Below are positions 33,250 through 42,918 of a stretch of 55,759 bases of DNA, in pieces; position 1 is the stretch's first letter, and each line of letters starts with the position of its first letter. Source of the stretch: Candidatus Agathobaculum pullistercoris (lineage in GTDB: Bacteria > Bacillota > Clostridia > Oscillospirales > Butyricicoccaceae); NCBI GenBank assembly GCA_019114345.1, contig DXFS01000017.1:1-55759 (forward strand), written 5' to 3'. The notes beneath the pieces were generated by a model that saw only the letters and a program-made list of their open reading frames with translations, did no database searches and was not told the origin of the DNA. The position numbers and the translations under genes are program-made.

Positions 33250-34860
33250 TCAGTTCGTCCGTCCCTGCCCTGCCCGGAATTTGGAGGGCGAGATGCCGAA
33301 ATGACGCTTGAATACATAGCTGAAGTAGTTGGGGTCGGTATATCCCGTCTGCTCTGCGATGCGATAGGTTTTTTCATCCGTATCCTGCAGCAGCTGGGAG
33401 GCGCGCTCCATGCGCACCTGTGTTACATAAGCGATAAAGCTCATGCCTACTTCGCGTTTGAACAACGTGGAAAAATACGTCGGCGACAGATGAAGGTGGG
33501 AACACAGGGAATCCACGCTCAGCTGCGCATCTGTATAGTGGTCGGCGATGTACGCTTTGGCGCGCTCGATCAGCTGGCCGGTGGAGTCCAGACGGCGGCG
33601 GCCCAGCATATCATGCAGCTTGAGGCAGTGCGCCTCCAGCCACTGGCAGAGTTCATCCAGGCTGGAAAACGCAGCGATCGGCACAACGCCGGTAAAATTG
33701 GCTCCGAAAACATCTTCTACCGCAATACCGCCGGCGCGGGCCAGCCGCACCAGGCAGGCGGTCAGTTCCAGCAGGAACAGGTCGCAGCGCGAAGAGGAAA
33801 GCCCTGCCTGCTGCAGCCGGTCGATCAGCGAGCGGACGACGGTTTTCACCTGCTCGGGTGTGCCCAGCTTGATCGCGCTGGTCAGCACGCGCTGGTCCTC
33901 CTCCTCAAAAGAGAGCGGGGCGGCGGACTGCGGCTCCAGGTCGCCGATATAGATGATCCGGCTGCCGCCGCCCAGCACGCGGTAATCGAGTGCAGCGCGC
34001 GCCCCCTCTGCGCTGTAATGCAGATCCTCGGGTTTGGAGCAGGGCTGGCCGACGCCGGCCGTCAGCGGCAGACCGAGATAGCTTTGCGACAGCAGGGAAA
34101 GCCGGTCCAATTCCCGCAGAAGCGGATACAGGCTGCGCGCGTTTTCAAGCTGCACCAGAAGGGCGACCATATCCCCGTAAAGCACCGCCCTGGCGGAACA
34201 GCCGTCCAGGGAGAAATACTTTTCCAGGAATGCGCGGATGGACAGAAGCAGCAATTCGTCCCGTGCAGCTTCCTCCTCCAGGGAATTGCCCGCGTATGCG
34301 AGGGCCACCGTCCAGGGCCCGGGCCCGAGGGTGATTTCATACCGGGCCGCACGCGCAGCAATCTGGTCGGCGGGCAGGCTGCCGTCCAGCAGGCGGGTGT
34401 AAAACAGCTCGCGCAGCGTCGGCAGGCTTTCGTCGTACCGGCGGCGCAGTGTTTCCATATCGCGGCGTTCCATGCGCTGCTGGTCAAGCTGGTCGCGCAG
34501 CTTTTCGAGCACGGCGGTCAGTTCAGGAGCGTTGATTGGTTTGAGGATATATTCGGACACACCCATGCTCACAGCCTGGCGGGCATATTCAAAATCGTCA
34601 AAGCCGGAAAAGACCACCAGTTTTGCGGCGGGAAGGGACTGCCTGAGCCGCCGGCAAAGTTCCAGCCCATCCATAAAGGGCATTTTGATGTCGGTCAGCA
34701 CCACATCAGGGTGCAGTTGTTCAGCCAGTTCGAGAGCGACCTCTCCGTTCTCCGCCTCGCCGACCAACTCGAAACCCAGACTGGCCCAATCGATTTTGCG
34801 GCTGATGCCTGCCCGGATCTCCTCCTCGTCGTCGGCCAGAAGGACACGATAGGGGTCCAT
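33250..34860 (-). CDS. YesN-type response regulator with AraC DNA-binding domain
   Basis: The 536-residue protein has an N-terminal receiver domain (acidic pair D10-D11, phospho-acceptor D57 in VVLTDIKMPFMDG, conserved Lys in EYILKPIN). A long linker (150-420) follows. The C-terminal AraC/XylS double helix-turn-helix contains LCSHLHLSPTYFSTLFKREV and QTGYTDPNYFSYVFKRHFG. It likely activates mglBAC and perhaps its own operon when galactose is sensed. The ATG at 34860 follows AAGGAGGAA; an upstream in-frame extension to 35013 is not supported. Its promoter is at 34886-34914. Confidence 0.9.
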   Translation of the reverse strand: MDPYRVLLADDEEEIRAGISRKIDWASLGFELVGEAENGEVALELAEQLHPDVVLTDIKMPFMDGLELCRRLRQSLPAAKLVVFSGFDDFEYARQAVSMGVSEYILKPINAPELTAVLEKLRDQLDQQRMERRDMETLRRRYDESLPTLRELFYTRLLDGSLPADQIAARAARYEITLGPGPWTVALAYAGNSLEEEAARDELLLLSIRAFLEKYFSLDGCSARAVLYGDMVALLVQLENARSLYPLLRELDRLSLLSQSYLGLPLTAGVGQPCSKPEDLHYSAEGARAALDYRVLGGGSRIIYIGDLEPQSAAPLSFEEEDQRVLTSAIKLGTPEQVKTVVRSLIDRLQQAGLSSSRCDLFLLELTACLVRLARAGGIAVEDVFGANFTGVVPIAAFSSLDELCQWLEAHCLKLHDMLGRRRLDSTGQLIERAKAYIADHYTDAQLSVDSLCSHLHLSPTYFSTLFKREVGMSFIAYVTQVRMERASQLLQDTDEKTYRIAEQTGYTDPNYFSYVFKRHFGISPSKFRAGQGRTN

Positions 34861-34885
34861 AATATTCCTCCTTGCAAATATGAAC

Positions 34886-34914
34886 AGTATAACAATAATC
34901 AGCTTGGTTTGCAA
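34886..34914 (-). promoter_or_regulatory. Promoter of the yesN-yesM-galKET operon
   Basis: On minus: TTGCAA (34909-34914), a 17-base spacer and TATACT (34886-34891), 25 bases before the regulator's start codon. Confidence 0.75.
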
Positions 34915-34920
34915 ATGGAA

Positions 34921-34956
34921 ATGGCGTCCGCCCGCAGTCTGACGGACAGACGCCAT
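34921..34956 (-). terminator. Hairpin downstream of mglC
   Basis: ATGGCG/CGCCAT (34921-34926 / 34951-34956) continues into TCCG/CGGA. It follows mglC by about 25 bases and is trailed only by short T tracts on minus, so termination may be partial. Confidence 0.5.
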
Positions 34957-34981
34957 ACCGAAATCGTTACAGACGGATGGA

Positions 34982-36049
34982 TTACTTTTTGACCAGATAC
35001 TTGCGCATGTCAAGCGCGCAGGCGAACAGGATGATGCCGCCCTTGACCAGGTAGATCAGGTCCTGCGGTACCGAAGCCATGTTCAGGCCGACGAAGATCA
35101 GGCGGAGCAGGAGTACGCCGATGATGATGCCGCGGATCTTGCCGATGCCGCCGACGAACGAGACGCCGCCGATGACACAGGCTGCGATCGCGTCCAGCTC
35201 GTAGTTGAAACCGGTGTTTGCGGTATTGGAGCCGATGCGGGCGCCTTCAACGAAGCCGGTCCAGCCGTACATCGCGCCGGCGAGGGCAAAGACCAGGATC
35301 GTGGTGGCGAACACGTTGACGCCGGATACACGGGCCGCTTCTTCGTTCGAGCCCAGAGCGAACATGTTCTTGCCGAACGTGGTCTTGTTCCAGATGAACC
35401 ACATCAGTGCAGCCAGCAGGATGGCGAACCAGACATAGTTCGGGATCGGGGTGCTGGTGCCGTTGCCGGTGGGAACGCTGATGAACGAGCCCTTGACAAA
35501 ATCGGTGTAGCTGGCGTCCAGGCTGGAGATCGCCATGCCGCCGTTGTTGCCCATCTGGACATAAAGCAGCAGGCAGCTGTACAGGATCAGCTGGGTGCCG
35601 AGGGTGACGATGAAGGGGTGAAGCTTGAACTTTGCTACAAAGAAGCCGTTGAACGCGCCGATCGCCGCGCCCAGCAGGACAGCAATCAGGATGACCAGCG
35701 CAACCGGCAGGGTGCCCAGTTCGGGCCACATTTTGCTCGCGCTGCCTGCAACCTGCAGCAGGGAAGCGGAGATACAGGCCGTCAGGCCGACCGCACGGCC
35801 GGCGGAAAGGTCGGTGCCGGTCAGTACAATACAGCCGGCGATACCAAGCGCGGCGGGCAGGTATGCCGCCGTCTGCGACAGGATGTTGACCAGCGAAGCG
35901 GGCCGCAGGAAGTTGGGGTTTACGACCTGAATGACGATCACTGCAATGACCATCAGGATGTACAACGCATTATCCAGAACAAGGTTACCCACCTGCTTGG
36001 CGGAAAGCGTTTTGGCCTTTGCGGCCGGCTGTTTCGATTCATTGCTCAT
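34982..36049 (-). CDS. mglC: Galactose/methyl-galactoside ABC transporter permease
   Basis: The 355-residue protein has about ten hydrophobic helices of the RbsC/MglC permease family. Typical segments are GCIVLTGTDLSAGRAVGLTA, FKLHPFIVTLGTQLI, SGVNVFATTILVFALAGAMY and AIAACVIGGVSFVGGIGKIRG. It forms the membrane channel of the Mgl importer with MglA and MglB. AGGAGG precedes the ATG. It is the last gene of mglB-mglA-mglC. Confidence 0.95.
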   Translation of the reverse strand: MSNESKQPAAKAKTLSAKQVGNLVLDNALYILMVIAVIVIQVVNPNFLRPASLVNILSQTAAYLPAALGIAGCIVLTGTDLSAGRAVGLTACISASLLQVAGSASKMWPELGTLPVALVILIAVLLGAAIGAFNGFFVAKFKLHPFIVTLGTQLILYSCLLLYVQMGNNGGMAISSLDASYTDFVKGSFISVPTGNGTSTPIPNYVWFAILLAALMWFIWNKTTFGKNMFALGSNEEAARVSGVNVFATTILVFALAGAMYGWTGFVEGARIGSNTANTGFNYELDAIAACVIGGVSFVGGIGKIRGIIIGVLLLRLIFVGLNMASVPQDLIYLVKGGIILFACALDMRKYLVKK

Positions 36050-36067
36050 GGGGCGATTCCTCCTCCT

Positions 36068-37567
36068 TTATACATACTTGGCTGCCAGGGTGAGGATTTC
36101 CTCCTGGCTGGTGTTTTGGGCATCTACTTCGCCGGCTACCTGGCCGCCGGACATGACGATGATCCGGTCGCATACGCCAAGCAGCTCGGGCATTTCCGAG
36201 GAAACCATGATAACGCCCTTGCCCTCGTTGGCAAGGTCAATAATCAGCTGGTAGATCTCATATTTTGCGCCGACATCGATGCCGCGGGTCGGCTCATCGA
36301 GCAGCAGCACCTCGGGTTTGGTCAGCAGCCAGCGGCCGATAATGACCTTCTGCTGGTTGCCGCCGGAAAGCGAGCGGATCTGCGTTTTCTGGCTCGGGGT
36401 TTTGATATGCATGGCTTTAATGGCCCAGTCTGTCTGTTCGGACATCTTTTTGTCACTCAGGCAGATGCCGCCAAGCAGGTAGTCCTTCAGGCTGGAAATG
36501 ACCGTGTTTTCACGGATGTCGCGGATCCCGAAGATGCCGGTTGCACGGCGTTCCTCCGTCAGCAGGGCGAAACCGTTTTTGATGGCTTCGCGCGGGTTGC
36601 GGTTGCGGATCTCCTTGCCGTGCAGGGTAATGGTACCGCCCTCCCGCGTCATGGCGCCGAACAGGTTTTCCAGCACCTCGGTGCGGCCCGAGCCGTCCAG
36701 GCCCGCGATGCCCAGCACCTCGCCCTTGCGCAGCTGGAAGGATGCGTCCTTAAGACGGGTGTATTTGCCCGAAATATGCGATACGTCCAGAATGACTTCG
36801 CCGGGCGTGTTGGTCTTGGGCGGGAAACGGTTGGTCAGTTCGCGGCCAACCATCAGACGGATGATCTCATCCATGGTCAATTCCTTGGCCGGCCGGGTGG
36901 CGACCCAGGTGCCGTCCCGCATGATGGTGACATCGTCGCTGATGCGAAGGATTTCGTCCATCTTATGGCTGATATAGATGATGCCGCAGCCCTTTTTCTT
37001 GAGCATGTCAATGATGCGGAACAGATGCTCCACCTCGGTCTCCGTCAGGGAGGAGGTGGGTTCGTCGAAGACGATGATTTTGGAATCGTAGGATACGGCC
37101 TTTGCGATCTCGACCATCTGCCGCTGGGAAACCGGCAGGGTGGACATGATCGCCTTTGGGTTGACGCTGACCTCCAGCGTGTCGAAGATCTCCTTGGTGC
37201 GTGCGGCCATGATGCGCTCGCTGACCATAATGCCGGCCACCTTGGGATAGCGGCCCAGCCACAGGTTGTCCTGCACCGTGCGGGTCAGGGCCTGGTTGAG
37301 CTCCTGATGCACCATTGCTACACCGTTTTCCAGTGCTTCTTTGGAGCTTTTGAAATCGACGGGTTTGCCGTCCAGCGTAATGTCGCCGCTGTCCTTGTTA
37401 TAAATGCCGAATAAGCACTTCATCAGCGTGGACTTGCCCGCGCCGTTTTCGCCCATCAGCGCGTGCACCGTACCGGCGCGCACGGTCAGGTTGACGTTGT
37501 CCAGTGCCTTAACGCCGGGGAAGGTCTTGCTGATGCCGCGCATTTCCAGCAGAACCGGATGCTCCAT
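36068..37567 (-). CDS. mglA: Galactose/methyl-galactoside ABC transporter ATP-binding protein
   Basis: The 499-residue protein has two fused ABC ATPase domains, typical of MglA/RbsA. Domain 1 carries GENGAGKST and the family's degenerate signature around [15 protein letters not shown] with [11 protein letters not shown]. Domain 2 carries [18 protein letters not shown] and [11 protein letters not shown]. It powers sugar import through MglC. The ATG at 37567 has GAGGAGGAG upstream. It lies between mglB and mglC, 18 bases before mglC. Confidence 0.95.
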   Translation of the reverse strand: MEHPVLLEMRGISKTFPGVKALDNVNLTVRAGTVHALMGENGAGKSTLMKCLFGIYNKDSGDITLDGKPVDFKSSKEALENGVAMVHQELNQALTRTVQDNLWLGRYPKVAGIMVSERIMAARTKEIFDTLEVSVNPKAIMSTLPVSQRQMVEIAKAVSYDSKIIVFDEPTSSLTETEVEHLFRIIDMLKKKGCGIIYISHKMDEILRISDDVTIMRDGTWVATRPAKELTMDEIIRLMVGRELTNRFPPKTNTPGEVILDVSHISGKYTRLKDASFQLRKGEVLGIAGLDGSGRTEVLENLFGAMTREGGTITLHGKEIRNRNPREAIKNGFALLTEERRATGIFGIRDIRENTVISSLKDYLLGGICLSDKKMSEQTDWAIKAMHIKTPSQKTQIRSLSGGNQQKVIIGRWLLTKPEVLLLDEPTRGIDVGAKYEIYQLIIDLANEGKGVIMVSSEMPELLGVCDRIIVMSGGQVAGEVDAQNTSQEEILTLAAKYV

Positions 37568-37654
37568 TTTACTCCTCCTCTCTTTTGGTGAAACCACCGC
37601 GTCAGCCGGGGACACAGACCGTTCCCGGGCTCAGGCCGAGGCTTCACGGGCGGA

Positions 37655-37685
37655 AACGGGGCTGCCTGGTGGTGGCAGCCCCGTT
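37655..37685 (-). terminator. Hairpin between mglB and mglA
   Basis: A perfect 12-bp stem (37655-37666 / 37674-37685) with a 7-base loop and only TTT after it on minus. Such intercistronic hairpins often leave more of the binding-protein mRNA than of the ATPase and permease mRNA. Confidence 0.55.
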
Positions 37686-37732
37686 CGTCCATTGCCTGCT
37701 AAATTGGGGCGTTGTGTTTGAAAAGGGGGTAA

Positions 37733-38848
37733 TTAGCCTTCCGCGGTGTACAGCGAGTACGGTACGCGGATCTTAGCGGAATCAGAGTCTACATTGTACT
37801 GATCGGTATTCGCCATGATCTCTTCGCCGTTCTGGATGTTGGTAACCAGAGAAGCGATGGTAGCCGCCATAGCCTCGCCGTCCTGCTTGACCGAGCCGGT
37901 CATGATACCAGCGTCGATCTTTTCAACTGCGGATGCCAGCGCGTCAACGCCGTAAACCGGGATGGTCTTGTCGCCGCCTTCAACATTGTAGCCGACGCTC
38001 TGCAGCGCAGAGATCGCGCCTTCTGCCATGTTGTCGTTGTTGGCGATAACCAGCTCGACCATGTTGTTGTTGCCGTCGTTGTACTGGCCGAGGATGGTGT
38101 TCATGTAGTCGGTTGCAGCCTGCGCAGACCATGCGCCGGTCTGGTCAACCAGATACTTCTGGGTGTTGTTGGGATCATAGAACTCCAGAGCGGGCTTGCC
38201 GGCCTCTTCCAGAACCGCGTTTGCGTCCTCTACGCCATACTGGGTGCGGTACTCAGCCTCGGGGTTGCCCTCCTGGCCCTTAAACATGACGTAGGAGATC
38301 TTGCCGTCGCCGTTGAGGTCAACGGTGTCGTAGTTGGCTACCAGGTACTCGCCGATCGCCTTGCCCTGCATGTGGCCGGCCTCAGCAGGATCGGTGCCGA
38401 CAAAGGCGCAGTCCGCATAGCTCTGAATAACGGATGCATCAAAGTCACGGTTGAAGAAGATAACCGGAATGTTCTGCGCCTGGGCTGCATTTACCACGTT
38501 CTGTGCAGCGTCGGGGGAAGCATTCTCAACCACGTTGACGATCAGCAGGTTGTAACCGTCGGTGATCGCGGTGTTGATCTGGTCGGTCTGGTTAGCCTGG
38601 ATATTCTGCGCGTCGAAGTTGGTGAATTCAACGCCGAGAGCCTCCAGCTCAGCGTCCATCGCGGTACGGACGGTGGAGATGTAAGCGTCAGCATAGTTGT
38701 AATAGAATACGCCGACCTTCAGGCTGCTGGCGCTTTCGCTCTGCGCAGTCTCGCCGCCGTTGTCCGCATTGGAAGGAGACCCGCCGCAGGCGGCCAGTGC
38801 GCCAACCATCATCGTAGCAGCGAGGATAAGAGCAAGCTTCTTTTTCAT
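37733..38848 (-). CDS. mglB: Galactose/glucose ABC transporter substrate-binding lipoprotein
   Basis: The 371-residue protein has a lipobox (GALAACGG) and a type 1 periplasmic-binding fold close to MglB: VGVFYYNYADAYISTVRTAM, QTDQINTAITDGYNLLIVN, IPVIFFNRDF, NLNGD-like DLNGDGKISYVMFKG (calcium-loop type) and VIANNDNMAEGAISAL. It captures galactose outside the membrane for MglAC. The ATG at 38848 follows AGGAGGAATTG. It heads the mglBAC operon. Confidence 0.95.
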   Translation of the reverse strand: MKKKLALILAATMMVGALAACGGSPSNADNGGETAQSESASSLKVGVFYYNYADAYISTVRTAMDAELEALGVEFTNFDAQNIQANQTDQINTAITDGYNLLIVNVVENASPDAAQNVVNAAQAQNIPVIFFNRDFDASVIQSYADCAFVGTDPAEAGHMQGKAIGEYLVANYDTVDLNGDGKISYVMFKGQEGNPEAEYRTQYGVEDANAVLEEAGKPALEFYDPNNTQKYLVDQTGAWSAQAATDYMNTILGQYNDGNNNMVELVIANNDNMAEGAISALQSVGYNVEGGDKTIPVYGVDALASAVEKIDAGIMTGSVKQDGEAMAATIASLVTNIQNGEEIMANTDQYNVDSDSAKIRVPYSLYTAEG

Positions 38849-38873
38849 TTCAATTCCTCCTAAATCTGTTTTC

Positions 38874-38983
38874 TGCATCATGCATTGGGGGAGTTTTCCC
38901 GTTTGATGCATTTATTGTAGTCTGCCCCCGTGGAAAAGACGATAGAAAATTCTTGGATGTTGTAGGAAAAAACTTAGTTTTTT
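38874..38983 (-). promoter_or_regulatory. mglBAC promoter region
   Basis: On minus, TACAAT (38914-38919) is a good -10, but no -35 is recognisable 16-19 bases upstream, which suits an activator-dependent promoter. TGATGCA/TGCATCA (38904-38910 / 38874-38880) forms an inverted repeat at the transcript start, with GGGAAAACTCCC nested inside. Upstream, AAAAAACT-T-AGTTTTTT (38967-38983) is a perfect palindrome. The YesN-type regulator is the likely activator (inference). Confidence 0.5.
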
Positions 38984-39088
38984 CAATCTTCGCAGAAAAA
39001 CTTTTTTAGAGGCACCCGGCAGCGGCGCGCCGCGACGCCTTGCGGCATGCAGCCGACGGGAGCGTCTGCCCGTTCCCGGGAATGCAAA

Positions 39089-39123
39089 AAGGATGGCAGG
39101 CATCTTTCGTGCCTGCCATCCTT
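39089..39123 (-). terminator. Intrinsic terminator of the ABC/GldG/DUF4340 operon
   Basis: A perfect 14-bp stem (39089-39102 / 39110-39123) is followed on minus by TTTTTGC. Confidence 0.9.
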
Positions 39124-39210
39124 CTGGATGTGGTAAGAAATGATTGTTTATGATAGATCCGCGGTGTTTGGGGGACGGAACCGCTATCCCGGAGGACAAT
39201 GCGGCAGCCC

Positions 39211-40617
39211 TTACAAAACGATCGCGTTGACCGCCTCGATCAGATCGACGACAGTATACCGGGGAACCAGGGAAGTGGGCGTGCCGTCGAGAACCGCAAG
39301 GCACTGTTCGCCGTCGTAGCGGTACAGATCAATCTGTACGGTCGGGTGAGCCTCGTTATCCAGGTGCACCGTTAAGCTGATCTCCTCTTTCTGGGACGGT
39401 TCTTCGTCGGTAAAGCTGGCCGCGCCCATGTCTTCCAGTGCGGACTGCAAATCGGCAATATCCAGCTCTTCTTCTCCATAATAGAAGGTTTTGTCGTCGC
39501 CGCTGCCTTCTGCTGTGATAGTATAGCTTTCGCCTTCCAGAGTGATATCCAGTCCGGTCACATCTGCGAAATCTGCCGTCAGCACCTCGTAATGCCGCAG
39601 GTCGTCATACCCGGCTTCCATCAGAGACTCGTAGCTGTCTCCGGTGATCTGGTAAACAATCTGCGATTCGCCTACCCGTGCGTAGGCGGTGATCTCCTCT
39701 GTGGATTCGTCTTCAGTATCTTCCGCTTCGGCATCCTCCGCTGCCTGTTCGTCCGGGTCGCGGCTGATATGGAGGGTGAATTCTGCCGTGCCCTCGCTGT
39801 CATCGGGGACGTATGTTACAGTTACGCTCAGTTCCGGTGCATCCAGCCCATACTCCGCCAGTTCCTCCTCCGATACATTGTAAGAGACATAATCGGTCAG
39901 GTCCAGGCTGGACAGGGCATCCAGATAGCTTTCCACGCGGCTGGTATCCAGCGGCAGCATATTGTCCTCCTGCTGGACAAAGTACACATCGTCGCTGCAA
40001 TAGGTATAGCTGCTGTCCTCAGTGTATTCCTGATAGACGATCTGATAGGTTTGATCGCCTTCGAAACGGATTTCCTGCACGGTATCAAAGGAAGGAGCCT
40101 CATCGTTGTCGATCATATCGCGCAGCGTTGCATCGAAATAATCCAGCGGGTCAGCAGCTGCCAGATAGACATTGCCGTCCCCGAGGGAAACATAGCGCTG
40201 GGAGTCCATTGCGTTGAAGTCGCCGAGCTGGATTTCATAATCCGTGTCACCGGTGGAAAGGCTTATGGTGCAGACCGGATCGTCCAGTCCGTACTGGCTG
40301 TAATCCGACACATCTTCGATTGTAAACGCCGCGCTGAACGCTTCGAATACGCCCAAAAGCTCATCGATCTTGTCTTCATCGACCGGGAAAGCCTCGTCTG
40401 TGTCGTAAATCCAGGTTTCATCCTTATGGAATGCAAGGGTTTCCGAATCATATTCCCAAGACAGCGTCTGAACCGTGGCGGGATCTATCTCCAGTACCAC
40501 TTCGCCGCTGACCTCGATTTGCTCCTGCTTTTCTTCATACCGCGTAACAGCGAATGTCACGACGCCTACTACGGCCAGTACGCTGAGCAGGATATAAAGC
40601 TGCTTAGACCGTTTCAT
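39211..40617 (-). CDS. DUF4340 domain-containing membrane-anchored protein
   Basis: The 468-residue protein has an N-terminal anchor (residues ~7-25). Acidic, beta-rich repeats typical of DUF4340 follow (ETWIYDTDEAFPVDEDKIDE, YGLDDPVCTISLSTGDTDYE, YGLDAPELSVTVTY). DUF4340 proteins are commonly encoded with ABC-2 permeases and GldG-like proteins, as here. Their role is unknown; an extracytoplasmic accessory of the exporter is likely. It overlaps the GldG-like gene by 14 bases and is the last gene of the operon. Confidence 0.85.
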   Translation of the reverse strand: MKRSKQLYILLSVLAVVGVVTFAVTRYEEKQEQIEVSGEVVLEIDPATVQTLSWEYDSETLAFHKDETWIYDTDEAFPVDEDKIDELLGVFEAFSAAFTIEDVSDYSQYGLDDPVCTISLSTGDTDYEIQLGDFNAMDSQRYVSLGDGNVYLAAADPLDYFDATLRDMIDNDEAPSFDTVQEIRFEGDQTYQIVYQEYTEDSSYTYCSDDVYFVQQEDNMLPLDTSRVESYLDALSSLDLTDYVSYNVSEEELAEYGLDAPELSVTVTYVPDDSEGTAEFTLHISRDPDEQAAEDAEAEDTEDESTEEITAYARVGESQIVYQITGDSYESLMEAGYDDLRHYEVLTADFADVTGLDITLEGESYTITAEGSGDDKTFYYGEEELDIADLQSALEDMGAASFTDEEPSQKEEISLTVHLDNEAHPTVQIDLYRYDGEQCLAVLDGTPTSLVPRYTVVDLIEAVNAIVL

Positions 40618-42055
40618 GCTGCTTCCTCCTTCTCTTCATGATGACATAGATCCCGCCTCCCAGATATGCGAGCGGGAATACGCCGATCATCAGGGTTTTC
40701 AGCAGTGCAGCGGTCGAATCGCTGATCGAAAGGTAATTATAGTTGAGCGATTTGCTGCGGATCGCCATGGCTTCGCTCTCTCCGATCAGCGAGGCCAGCG
40801 CGTTCATCGCCAGATCCGCATTTGAGCCGGAAGACAGTGCATTGTACATATCATCCAGGAAGGAAGCGGATGAGAACCAGACGATCTGCCCTTCGTTGCC
40901 GCAGTCCACGGACAGGGCTACGGCAAACGGCCCGTCCACATCGCCCTCTTCCTTTTCGTAAGTATCCAGATCGTACCCGGCAGCCTTGCTGAAGGAGGCG
41001 TCCGATGTGGTCAGCAGCTCGGTAACGGAAACGCCGTCGCTCTCCGGCCCGACAAACATCGCCTGCGAGATCGGCATATTGGGATAATAGTTTTCTTCGA
41101 TCAGGGAATCCGTGATATCGCTGCTCTGCATGTCCGGCAGCAGGATATAGGGCTGGACCGTGTAGTGCTCCCGGTCGCCTTCCACGACAATGCCGTCATA
41201 GGTTTCCACGCCGTATTCGGCCAGCAGGCTGTACAGGTTTTCGAGCACGCCGTCCTCGGTCGGGCCTGCCATGACCAGCAGCCGGCCGCCGTTTTTCGTA
41301 TAGTTGGACAGAAGCTCTGCCTCCTCCTGGGAAATATCAGAAGAGGGTTCGTAGATCATGACACAGTCCGCCTCCTCCGGGATTTCATCCACGGTCAGCA
41401 GGGACAGGGTGTTGATCTCGATGTTTTCCTTTTCAATCTGATCGCTGAACGTGGCGGGCAGCTCCTGTTCCCCGTGTCCTTCGACTACATACAGCTGGGG
41501 CAGGTCCTCGGTGGTTACATAGTCGATGGCCGAGGTGATCGCCCCTTCGCCGTCAAACGAAGTGCTGTAAGAATAGGAGTACAGATCGGCCTCCTGAATA
41601 TAGATGTCGTCATACCCGATATAGCGGCTGCGGTCCCCGCATTCCACGACCAGGCTGTTGTTCTGGACGGTTTCGCTGGTATACTGCTCGGCAAAGGTCG
41701 GGTAGACATCCGGGTTGCGCTTGACTACGCTGATGTGATCGGACAGGCTGTCATATTTATTCAGCAGGGTCTCGATCACATCATCTTCCTCACCGGACTG
41801 CACGATCCAGTAGATCGTCACATCCTCCTCCAGCGCATTTACAACGACTTTGGTGTTGCTGGTGATTGAATAGAGTTTGGAAGCGCTGATGTCATAGCGT
41901 GTCAGGGATGCCGGCAGCGCGGAAGCCAGTATATTGACCAGGATCAGGATCGCCAGAACGATTGCGGTCACCATCAGGGAATACGAACCGCCCTGAAATG
42001 CGAGACGGTTTTTGTCCGCCGGTTTGATATGCGAAAGGAAGTCCGGAAGCTTCAT
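40604..42055 (-). CDS. GldG-family ABC transporter auxiliary protein
   Basis: The 483-residue protein has an N-terminal membrane helix (~28-50) and a large extracytoplasmic domain of the ABC_transp_aux/GldG type (YDISASKLYSITSNTKVV, DVTIYWIVQSGEEDDVIETL, LTVDEIPEEADCVMIYEPSSD, NGGRLLVMAGP). A C-terminal helix (~450-470) precedes a basic tail. GldG was named in Bacteroidetes gliding motility, but homologues occur with ABC-2 exporters in many Firmicutes, and motility is not implied. It overlaps its neighbours on both sides. Confidence 0.85.
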   Translation of the reverse strand: MKLPDFLSHIKPADKNRLAFQGGSYSLMVTAIVLAILILVNILASALPASLTRYDISASKLYSITSNTKVVVNALEEDVTIYWIVQSGEEDDVIETLLNKYDSLSDHISVVKRNPDVYPTFAEQYTSETVQNNSLVVECGDRSRYIGYDDIYIQEADLYSYSYSTSFDGEGAITSAIDYVTTEDLPQLYVVEGHGEQELPATFSDQIEKENIEINTLSLLTVDEIPEEADCVMIYEPSSDISQEEAELLSNYTKNGGRLLVMAGPTEDGVLENLYSLLAEYGVETYDGIVVEGDREHYTVQPYILLPDMQSSDITDSLIEENYYPNMPISQAMFVGPESDGVSVTELLTTSDASFSKAAGYDLDTYEKEEGDVDGPFAVALSVDCGNEGQIVWFSSASFLDDMYNALSSGSNADLAMNALASLIGESEAMAIRSKSLNYNYLSISDSTAALLKTLMIGVFPLAYLGGGIYVIMKRRRKQHETV

Positions 42056-42918
42056 CAGCTATACCTCCTTTTTTCCAGCGACTGAATGGACAGAAACAGG
42101 AAAAACGCAGTTACCGATAAGTAATACACAACAGCGGCCAGATCAAATACGCCGCTGACAAAGGTGTTCAGCCGGTCAAACAGCGACAGCTGCTGCATGA
42201 TACCTGGCAACAGCCCTTCCAGGCTGGCCGAGTCCACGAATGTGATCACGCAGATCACGGCTGTCAGCACCAGGCATACACCGTAGGCGAGCAGTTCATT
42301 GCGGGTCAGGTACCGGATCACCGCGCCAAGCGCGAAAATAAGCACTGCCAGTGCGATAACCGTGCCGATCGCAGTGGATGATACATATTCGGACAAGCTG
42401 ACGCTGTAATAATTAAACAGGATGGCCGCGATGGTGATGCCTGCTGCAAGGCCCTGGTTATCCGTCAGGGAGGAGATGAATACGCCGATGGCAAGCAGCG
42501 CAGCCCCCATCAGGAAGACAGCGACCAGCGATCCGTAGGAGGTGGGCAGGTATACATCTCCGAACTGGGCGAAGATCAGGGGATAAACCGAGATCACCGC
42601 CAAGGGGATCAGGAACACCGCCAGAAGCGCGGCAAACTTCCCCAGCACCACCTGCGTCGTGGTGATGGGCAGCGAATACAGCAGCTGGTCGGTCTTTTGC
42701 CGGCGCTCCTCTGCGATGACGCGCATCGTCAGGATGGGGACGATCACCACAAAGACAATGCTGCCGAAGCTGAGCACATACTCAAAATTACTGACCGCCG
42801 CCTGCAGGTTGTAGAGCATCGCGCCAAAGCCGACGATCGCCAGCAGGAACGCGCCGAATACATAAGCGGTGAAAGAATGGAAATAGCTTCTCAGTTCGTG
42901 CTTGAATACGGCTGTCAT
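42055..42918 (-). CDS. ABC-2 type permease (GldF-like)
   Basis: The 287-residue protein has six predicted membrane helices and ABC-2 permease features (KHELRSYFHSFTAYVFGAFL at the N-terminus, PILTMRVIAEERRQKTDQLL between helices 2 and 3). It starts four bases inside the ATPase gene (ATGA) and its stop touches the GldG-like start. It forms the export channel with the adjacent ATPase; the substrate is unknown. Confidence 0.9.
   Translation of the reverse strand: MTAVFKHELRSYFHSFTAYVFGAFLLAIVGFGAMLYNLQAAVSNFEYVLSFGSIVFVVIVPILTMRVIAEERRQKTDQLLYSLPITTTQVVLGKFAALLAVFLIPLAVISVYPLIFAQFGDVYLPTSYGSLVAVFLMGAALLAIGVFISSLTDNQGLAAGITIAAILFNYYSVSLSEYVSSTAIGTVIALAVLIFALGAVIRYLTRNELLAYGVCLVLTAVICVITFVDSASLEGLLPGIMQQLSLFDRLNTFVSGVFDLAAVVYYLSVTAFFLFLSIQSLEKRRYS

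Noticed and set aside
32065-34992. Long open frame (975 codons) on the plus strand
   Set aside because: It is antisense to the YesM and YesN genes, which have clear domains. The frame has no recognisable motif.
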